Positions 35,578 to 40,947 of a DNA stretch of 40,947 nt are shown piece by piece; position 1 is the stretch's first letter, and every line of letters starts with the position of its first letter. The stretch comes from Candidatus Azophilus lithoversatilis (GTDB lineage Bacteria > Pseudomonadota > Gammaproteobacteria > Pseudomonadales > Azotimanducaceae). The DNA is taken from NCBI GenBank assembly GCA_028278675.1, contig JAQAJJ010000006.1, positions 50,424-91,370 on the forward strand, written 5' to 3'. Below the pieces are notes generated by a model. The model ran no database searches. It worked only from the letters and a program-made list of their open reading frames with translations, and had not been told where the DNA came from. The position numbers were made by a program, and so were the translations under genes.

Positions 35578-35595
35578 GTTTCGCGATCGCGAAAC
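35578..35595. promoter_or_regulatory. 18-bp perfect palindrome GTTTCGCGATCGCGAAAC
   Basis: A perfect 18-bp inverted repeat in the spacer between the LacI-type gene and the glycosidase operon, upstream of the hairpin and operator. The centre is AT rather than the CG expected for LacI operators, so it may bind another dimeric regulator or be a DNA methylation-rich site. It contains GCGATCGC. Role unknown. Confidence 0.4.
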
Positions 35596-35601
35596 GCCAA
35601 T

Positions 35602-35642
35602 CGAACTTTGGCCCCCGGACGGAGCCCGGGGGCCAAAGTTCG
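35602..35642 (+). terminator. 17-bp perfect stem-loop after the LacI-type gene (terminator-like, no T tract)
   Basis: The left arm CGAACTTTGGCCCCCGG (35602-35618), a 7-base loop and the perfect right arm (35626-35642) form a GC-rich hairpin. It begins 81 bases after the repressor stop and ends at the base before the operator. No run of T follows, so it is not a standard intrinsic terminator. It could still stop read-through from the repressor gene or act as a processing or insulating structure. Confidence 0.6.
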
Positions 35643-35674
35643 CATTGACAGCGCTGTCAATGACTTGGTAAAAC
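35643..35674 (+). promoter_or_regulatory. LacI-type operator overlapping the promoter of the glycosidase operon
   Basis: CATTGACAGCGCTGTCAATG (35643-35662) is a perfect 20-bp palindrome with the central CG of LacI-family operators. The same sequence contains a consensus -35 box TTGACA (35645-35650). A -10-like TAAAAC follows at 35669-35674, with an 18-base spacer. Bound repressor would cover the -35 box and spacer, giving direct blockage. The first gene starts at 35713, after a GGGGAGG ribosome site. The match between this operator and the adjacent regulator is inferred. Confidence 0.8.
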
Positions 35675-35712
35675 TCCCCCCCTCGTAGTTGCCGGGGTTG
35701 ATAGGGGAGGCA

Positions 35713-37014
35713 ATGGGCTCACGAGCACCTGCCCTTCGGTTGTTGCTGTGCTTGACCGGCGCGTTGATGATCAGCGCTGCCGCAATGGCGCAATCCGCCC
35801 CAGTGCCGGTGGAAATCAAGGGCGAGGCTGGCAGCTTCAGGTTGTTCCGAGGCGGTGAACCCTATGTGGTCCGGGGTGCCGGCCCCCCATCCGTGGACGA
35901 TCTCGACTCGCTTGCCCGTCATGGGGCCAACTCAGTGCGCAATTGGGCGGTCGGCGACGGCAGCGTCCTGGATCGCGCGCAGGAACTGGGCCTCACGGTG
36001 GCCCTGTGCCTGGACCTGGAGCGGGAGCGGCACGGCTTCGACTACGGCGATGCAGCGGCGGTCAACGATCAGTTCAATCGCGCGCGGGCCAAGGTTCTGG
36101 CGCATCGTCACCATCCGGCGCTGCTGGTCTGGATCATCGGCAATGAACTGAACCACGACTACCGCAACCCGGCCGTTTACGATGCCGTGAACGACATCTC
36201 GAAGATGATTCACGAACTCGACCCCAATCATCCGACCACCACGACCACGGCGGGGATTGACCGGTCGTTGGCGCGGGTGATCGAGTCGCGGGCGCCGGAT
36301 CTGGACTTCCTGAGCGTCCAGGTCTATGGCGGGCTTTTCGACCTGCCGGAGGCCTTGGCGAAAATTCGCTTGGAGATGCCGCTGATGGTGACGGAGTGGG
36401 GCACCATCGGCCATTGGGAAGTGCCGCGCACGGCTTGGGGGGCGCCCATTGAGTTGACCAGCACGGAGAAGGCGCAGCACTACCTCGAAGGATACGAGCG
36501 GGTGCTGGCGCCGATGGCGGGGAGGCTCATCGGCAACTATGCGTTTCTCTGGGGCCAGAAACAGGAACGCACGCCCACTTGGTACGGCGTGTTTACGGCG
36601 GATGGCTGGCGCACTGAAGCGGCCGATGCGCTGCAACGCATTTGGACCGGCCGATGGCCGGCGAATCGGGTGCCCCAATTGCACGGCCTGTTGCTGGATG
36701 GTAAACGCGCCGCGGACGATGTGCGTTTGGCGCCAGGCAGTTCCCATGTCGCGTCCGTGCGGGCCGCAGATCCGGACCGGGATGCGCTGACCTATGACTG
36801 GCGGGTGATGCGGGAAAGCGAAGCCACGCAGTCCGGGGGCGACCCGGAGGATGTCCCTGAGCAGTATCGTCTGTCGCACCCGGACGATGCAGCCGGCCAG
36901 ATCACCTGGCGTGCGCCGGACGAACCGGGCGCCTACCGCCTCTACGTCTATGTGGGTGACGGCAACGGAGGCGCGGCGCACGCCAACGTCCCGTTCCTGG
37001 TTGTCGGAACCTGA
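35713..37014 (+). CDS. Secreted clan GH-A glycoside hydrolase with C-terminal beta domain
   Basis: A 433-residue protein from ATG 35713. It has a signal peptide (ALRLLLCLTGALMISAAAMA, cleavage about residue 24). A (beta/alpha)8 barrel follows, with the conserved NE pair of clan GH-A: acid/base E145 in IIGNELNHD and nucleophile E228 in VTEWGT. This is like the GH2 TIM-barrel domain and GH5-type enzymes. Residues about 330-433 form a beta-rich tail with calcium-loop-like DPDRDALTYDW and DGNGGAAHA, cadherin- or PKD-like. It is the first gene of the LacI-controlled operon and probably cuts a beta-linked polysaccharide in the periplasm. The exact GH family is not certain. Confidence 0.75.
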   Translation: MGSRAPALRLLLCLTGALMISAAAMAQSAPVPVEIKGEAGSFRLFRGGEPYVVRGAGPPSVDDLDSLARHGANSVRNWAVGDGSVLDRAQELGLTVALCLDLERERHGFDYGDAAAVNDQFNRARAKVLAHRHHPALLVWIIGNELNHDYRNPAVYDAVNDISKMIHELDPNHPTTTTTAGIDRSLARVIESRAPDLDFLSVQVYGGLFDLPEALAKIRLEMPLMVTEWGTIGHWEVPRTAWGAPIELTSTEKAQHYLEGYERVLAPMAGRLIGNYAFLWGQKQERTPTWYGVFTADGWRTEAADALQRIWTGRWPANRVPQLHGLLLDGKRAADDVRLAPGSSHVASVRAADPDRDALTYDWRVMRESEATQSGGDPEDVPEQYRLSHPDDAAGQITWRAPDEPGAYRLYVYVGDGNGGAAHANVPFLVVGT

Positions 37015-37057
37015 TCCCACTGATCGGTTCGAGGCATCGCCTCGCAAGGAGTACTCG

Positions 37058-38866
37058 ATGTTGAATGCGGAGCACGAAGCCATTGTCACCGAATGGCTGA
37101 AGCGGATGAGTCTTCAGCGGAAGATTGGCCAGATGACCATGGCCGAGCGCCAGGCGGTGGAGCCGGCGGATGTGAAGCGCTACGGTCTCGGCGCCGTGCT
37201 TTCCGGCGGCGGCTCCCATCCGGGCGGCAATGCGCCCGGTGACTGGGTGCGGATGAGCGATGCGTTCTGGCAGGCTGCGGTGGCCGATGACGACGCCTTG
37301 GGCGTCCCCATTCTCTATGGCTGCGATGCCGTGCATGGACACAACAACGTTCAGGGCGCGACGATTTTCCCCCACAACATCGGGCTTGGCGCTGCGGGAG
37401 ATGCCCGATTGGTCGCCGAAGCCGCTCGCGTCACTGCCCGGGAAATGCTCGACAGCGGCTTGGACTGGAATTTCGCCCCGACGCTCGCGGTGGCGCAGAA
37501 CTGCCGGTGGGGCCGCACCTACGAGAGTTTCGGGAACGACCCCCAGCGAGTCGCCTCGTACGGGCGGCACTACGTCGAGGCGCTGCAGGCTGAAGGCATC
37601 ATCGGTTGCGTCAAGCACTGGGCGGGTGACGGAGGCACCCGGCACGGGATGGACCAAGGCGAAACCACGCTGCCTTGGGAAGAGCTGGAAAGGACGCACG
37701 TTGCCCCCTATTACCCGGCGCTTCAAGCGGGCGTTATGACGCTGATGGTGTCCTTCAACAGCTGGAACGGCGAGAAGTGCCACGGACACCGCTTCCTGGT
37801 TACCGATCTGCTCAAGGAGCGGCTTGGATTCGACGGCCTCGTGCTGTCCGATTGGGATGGCATAAACTACCTCGATGAAGACTATGGCACCGCCATCCGC
37901 CGGTCGGTGAATGCTGGGCTCGACATGTTCATGGTCCCGGAGCGGTGGCGGGAATTCATCGATGCCCTGGAGGCGCAGGTGCGGCTCGGGCAGGTGAGCA
38001 CCGCGCGCATCGACGATGCGGTGCGGCGCATCCTGCGCACAAAATTACGCTACGGGTTGTTCGACATGCCCAGGCCCGCCCAGCGACCGGGCGCGGGTAC
38101 GGGCTGCACCGGCAGCGCCAAGCACCGGGACGTCGCGCGGCGCGCAGTTCGGGGGTCGCTGGTGCTGCTGAAGAACGAACGCAATCTCCTGCCGCTCAAG
38201 GCGGACCAAAGAATTCTGGTGGCCGGCAAGAACGCCCACAACCTCGGCCACCAATGCGGCGGCTGGACCCGGAGCTGGCAGGGCGAGACTGGCAACGACA
38301 CCATAGAGGGGACCTCCATCTGGGAGGGCATTCGCGAACTTGCGCCGAATGCGCGGCTCAGCGCGGGCGGGACGGGTGAGGACGCTGACCCGAGGGAGCA
38401 CGACGTGGCGCTGGTCGTCATTGGCGAGAAGCCCTACGCGGAGGGCTTCGGCGATATCCGCTCCGGCGACGCACTCGTTGTGGAAACCGGTTCCATGGTC
38501 AATGGCCTTATGAATCCGCTGGAGCCCTATGCGCGCTCGCTGGAACTGGCCGAAACCCACCCGGAGGATCTGGCCTGTATCCGCCGCATCACTGAAAAGG
38601 GCGTTCCCGTCGTCGTTGTCCTCGTTTCCGGCAGGCCACTGGCGGTCGGTCCGGAGCTGGCCGCTTCCGCGGCATTCGTGGCGGCTTGGCTCCCCGGGAC
38701 CGAAGGCCGGGGCGTTGCCGAAGTTCTGTTGGGGGACAGTGATTTCAAGGGTCGGTTGCCGCTGCCGTGGCCGGGCAATGGTGACCCGGCAAGCGGCGAT
38801 GACGGGTTCCAGGCGGGTTATGGATTGAGCTACGCGCAGGACTCCTGCGGCCAGTCGGAGGCCTGA
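37058..38866 (+). CDS. GH3 beta-glucosidase/exo-glucanase
   Basis: A 602-residue enzyme from ATG 37058, with AAGGAG seven bases upstream. The GH3 N-terminal barrel carries YGCDAVHGHNNV, WNFAPTLAV, GCVKHWAGDGGTRHGMDQG, and the nucleophile D265 in LVLSDWDGI. The C-terminal alpha/beta sandwich begins RGSLVLLKN and has VIGEKPYAEGFGD, which probably holds the acid/base Glu. The GDGGT...DQG stretch resembles exo-1,3/1,4-beta-glucanases (ExoP type). No signal peptide is visible, unlike its neighbour, so it may act in the cytoplasm on imported oligosaccharides. It follows the previous gene by 43 bases, and the kinase gene starts at the base after its stop. Confidence 0.92.
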   Translation: MLNAEHEAIVTEWLKRMSLQRKIGQMTMAERQAVEPADVKRYGLGAVLSGGGSHPGGNAPGDWVRMSDAFWQAAVADDDALGVPILYGCDAVHGHNNVQGATIFPHNIGLGAAGDARLVAEAARVTAREMLDSGLDWNFAPTLAVAQNCRWGRTYESFGNDPQRVASYGRHYVEALQAEGIIGCVKHWAGDGGTRHGMDQGETTLPWEELERTHVAPYYPALQAGVMTLMVSFNSWNGEKCHGHRFLVTDLLKERLGFDGLVLSDWDGINYLDEDYGTAIRRSVNAGLDMFMVPERWREFIDALEAQVRLGQVSTARIDDAVRRILRTKLRYGLFDMPRPAQRPGAGTGCTGSAKHRDVARRAVRGSLVLLKNERNLLPLKADQRILVAGKNAHNLGHQCGGWTRSWQGETGNDTIEGTSIWEGIRELAPNARLSAGGTGEDADPREHDVALVVIGEKPYAEGFGDIRSGDALVVETGSMVNGLMNPLEPYARSLELAETHPEDLACIRRITEKGVPVVVVLVSGRPLAVGPELAASAAFVAAWLPGTEGRGVAEVLLGDSDFKGRLPLPWPGNGDPASGDDGFQAGYGLSYAQDSCGQSEA

Positions 38867-40057
38867 ATGCCGAACTGGCTTGACGGCGTTGACAATGCGG
38901 ACCGACCGGGGTCCGCTCCGGGCGCCCGCAGCCGGGTCGGTCGCGGGGCCGGTTCCGAACTCTGGGCACCGAGGCAATGGTGGACCGTGCAGGTCTTCTT
39001 TTGGCTGTGCCTGTCCGCGATTACCTTCCTCACGCTGACCGTCTGGTACGCGACGGCCGAATGGCCCCATGTGCTGCACACGCTCCTGCAAGGCGTGCTC
39101 GGCCTGCTGTTTTCGTGGCCGCTGTATCGCATCTTGCATGCCATCGGTGAACTCAGCACCGTGACGCGGGTTCTGGCGGGATTCGCCGCCGTGGCCGGCA
39201 CCGCCCTGCTGTGGACCCTGCTGCGCATGATTACGTTCGCGTGGATGACCGGCACGACCGGCCTCTCGGCCGATTTCGGAGGCTGGTACTTCGGTGCGAT
39301 ATTCATCTTTCTCTGCTGGGCGGGTCTGCACTATGTGACGCACTACTACCGCCTGCTGCAAGCCGAACATCGCAAGGTGCTGGAAGCATCGGCCAGATCC
39401 CTGCAGGCCGAAGCTCTGGCTAAGGAGGCGCAACTGAAGATGCTTCGCTACCAGTTGAATCCCCACTTCCTGTTCAACACCCTAAATGCGGTAAGCGCCC
39501 TCGTGCGGTTGGGAAATGTGGGGGGCTCCCAGGAGACGATCGCCAAGCTCGCAGCCCTGCTCCGGCACTCCCTCGACGCGGATCCTTTGGAAATGGTGCC
39601 CTTGGAAAAGGAGATGGAGGTTCTGGGACTCTATCTGGACATCGAGAAGATCCGGTTCGGCGAGCGGTTGCGGGTTGACCTCGACGTCGATGAAGCGGCT
39701 CGCGCGGCACTGGTGCCTGGGCTTTTCCTGCAGCCGTTGGTCGAGAACTCGATCAAGCATGCCATTGCGCCCAACGAAGAGGGCGGCCGCTTGGGGGTCA
39801 AGGCGCGCGTGGCAGGCAATCAGCTGCAAATTGAGGTGACGGATTCCGGTTCGGGGTTGGATGCGGTCGAACTGGAGAATGACCGCGGGGTTGGGTTGAA
39901 CAACACCGTCGAGCGGCTCGATGCATTGTATCCGAACCGCTACGAACTGGACTTCGGAAGGTCGGACAGTTGTTTCGCCGTGCGCATTTCCTTCCCGCTG
40001 CGGACCAAAGGCAGCCCGTTGCAACAGGGGCGGCGGCGAGCCGGGGCGGTGGCTTGA
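38867..40057 (+). CDS. LytS/YehU-type sensor histidine kinase
   Basis: A 396-residue membrane sensor. Four hydrophobic helices (about 41-60, 68-88, 102-126, 138-158) are followed by a coiled linker (EHRKVLEASARSLQAEALAK). The HisKA-7/LytS-like phosphoacceptor domain is QLNPHFLFNTLN, with His200. The ATP-binding domain has QPLVENSIKHAI, the N box, and VTDSGSGLD. The last 17 residues are a basic tail. Its cognate regulator follows with a one-base overlap. No ligand domain outside the membrane helices is seen, so the signal is probably sensed in the membrane. Confidence 0.93.
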   Translation: MPNWLDGVDNADRPGSAPGARSRVGRGAGSELWAPRQWWTVQVFFWLCLSAITFLTLTVWYATAEWPHVLHTLLQGVLGLLFSWPLYRILHAIGELSTVTRVLAGFAAVAGTALLWTLLRMITFAWMTGTTGLSADFGGWYFGAIFIFLCWAGLHYVTHYYRLLQAEHRKVLEASARSLQAEALAKEAQLKMLRYQLNPHFLFNTLNAVSALVRLGNVGGSQETIAKLAALLRHSLDADPLEMVPLEKEMEVLGLYLDIEKIRFGERLRVDLDVDEAARAALVPGLFLQPLVENSIKHAIAPNEEGGRLGVKARVAGNQLQIEVTDSGSGLDAVELENDRGVGLNNTVERLDALYPNRYELDFGRSDSCFAVRISFPLRTKGSPLQQGRRRAGAVA

Positions 40058-40857
40058 TGCGCCGGCTGCGCACCGTGGTGGCCGACGACGAGCCGCTGGC
40101 CCGGCGGCTGTTGTGCGCCTCCCTCGACGCCTGCGGCGGCGTCGATGTGGTGCGGTGTTGCGAGAGCGGGCGGGAAGTGCTGGCCGCGGTGCGTGAGTTG
40201 GAGCCGGAACTGCTTGTGCTTGACGTGGAGATGCCCGGAATGAACGGTTTCGATGCGGTGCGCGCCATGCAGTCGGATACCCTGCCGCTGGTGATCTTCG
40301 TCACCGCATTCTCGAAGTACGCGATCGATGCATTTGAAGTGAATGCCGTCGATTACGTTCTCAAGCCCATTGACGATCAGCGCCTTGCCCAGGCGTTGAA
40401 TCGGGCCCGAGCAAGACTTGGCGTTCGCGCGCCTCGCGACCGGGTTGAGAACAAGGGCTTGGTGATGCAGGCGATCATGGACATTGACGACAGCGAATCG
40501 GTCGCTGATTGGCACACCAGTCAACGCATCGCTCTCAGGGACGGCGCGCACGTGGAACTGTTGGACCCAGGGGACATCGTGTGGGTGGACGCCGCTGGCG
40601 ACTACATGTGCCTGCACGACCTGCGCGACCGCACCCACGTCATACGGTCAACCATGAACGACCTGTTGAAGAGACTCGACGATCCGCGCTTCGCCCGGGT
40701 GCACCGCTCCACGGCCGTCAACCTTGAGCGAATCGAGAGCGCGGATTTCCTGGCCAAGGGCGAATACCTGCTCGGCTTGCAGGGTGGCGGCTTGGTCAAA
40801 GTCAGCCGCAACTACAGCAGCGCGGTTCGCCGTTACCTCAACCGCAGGTCAGTCTGA
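40057..40857 (+). CDS. LytTR-type response regulator
   Basis: A 266-residue regulator from ATG 40057, which overlaps the kinase stop (TGATG). The receiver domain has acidic D10/D11, phospho-acceptor D56 in LLVLDVEMPGMNG, and the conserved Lys in DYVLKPID. The C-terminal LytTR DNA-binding domain (about 165-262) includes IVWVDAAGDYMCLH, then FARVHRSTAVNLERI and VKVSRNYSSAVRRYL. It pairs with the upstream kinase and probably acts on a distant or unidentified promoter; no direct repeat typical of LytTR sites was picked out nearby. Confidence 0.93.
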   Translation: MRRLRTVVADDEPLARRLLCASLDACGGVDVVRCCESGREVLAAVRELEPELLVLDVEMPGMNGFDAVRAMQSDTLPLVIFVTAFSKYAIDAFEVNAVDYVLKPIDDQRLAQALNRARARLGVRAPRDRVENKGLVMQAIMDIDDSESVADWHTSQRIALRDGAHVELLDPGDIVWVDAAGDYMCLHDLRDRTHVIRSTMNDLLKRLDDPRFARVHRSTAVNLERIESADFLAKGEYLLGLQGGGLVKVSRNYSSAVRRYLNRRSV

Positions 40858-40947
40858 CCCGGATGATCCTAGCCGCACCTATTCATGAATAATCTACTGC
40901 GGTCGTCAATAGCAGCGAAATCACTGGGCGTGCTCCCGCCGCGTGCT
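40858..40947. other. Right window edge, no gene seen; short palindromic stretch
   Basis: After the regulator stop the sequence reads ACCCGGATGATCC, then ATTCATGAATAAT. ATTCATGAAT is a 10-bp palindrome. CCCGGAT also occurs at the proposed IS1380-type junction near 7933. This may be an insertion-sequence edge, but too little sequence remains to decide. Confidence 0.2.

Noticed and set aside
35578-35595. GCGATCGC core taken as the cyanobacterial HIP1 octamer
   Set aside because: Gene content is gammaproteobacterial and I noticed no other copies, so the match is by chance within a larger palindrome.

Overview
The window is a GC-rich stretch from a gammaproteobacterium. The neighbourhood lpxB-rnhB-dnaE-tilS, a type II secretion cluster in the order E-F-G-H-I-J-K-L-M, HtpX, and tripartite RND efflux components all fit a Gram-negative gammaproteobacterial chromosome. 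Lipid A synthesis (LpxB) confirms an outer membrane. Genus or order cannot be fixed from the sequence alone. Several genes start at GTG or TTG.

Layout. 1-3594 (minus strand): a Rieske non-haem iron oxygenase, an RND adaptor and an RND permease that runs off the left edge, in one tightly coupled operon. 3741-7811: a 1356-residue exported membrane protein of no family I recognise, apparently made of two related halves. 7851-9700: a decayed patch with the stub of an AAA ATPase, a frameshifted and deleted IS1380-type transposase remnant, an intact HigBA-like toxin-antitoxin pair, and a VapBC-like pair whose toxin is cut by an 88-bp repeat. 9852-11600: a YtcJ-like amidohydrolase lipoprotein. 11602-11933: a 332-bp non-coding element with 19-bp terminal inverted repeats, wedged exactly between that gene and htpX. 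12974-20754: type II secretion genes gspE to gspM with overlapping starts. The end of gspM collides with a minus-strand coiled-coil gene.

20864-27454 (minus strand): an esterase with a frameshifted N-terminus, a cytochrome P450, two tandem 88-bp repeats, and a single-chain acyl-CoA carboxylase (biotin carboxylase, biotin carrier and carboxyltransferase in one polypeptide). 27656-34311: lpxB, rnhB, dnaE and tilS. The accA gene usually found between dnaE and tilS is absent. 34472-40857: a LacI-family regulator, a 20-bp perfect operator palindrome that includes a consensus -35 box, a secreted clan GH-A glycosidase, a GH3 glucosidase, and a LytS-type histidine kinase with its LytTR response regulator. 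This last block reads as one sugar-responsive operon controlled by the adjacent LacI protein, with a two-component system carried at its end.

The most unusual items are the two-halved giant membrane protein, the glycosidase/two-component operon with its operator and hairpin architecture, the 88-bp repeat shared by vapC and the carboxylase leader, and the inverted-repeat element that supplies the htpX stop codon and sits at the amidohydrolase start. No rRNA, tRNA or CRISPR array was seen.
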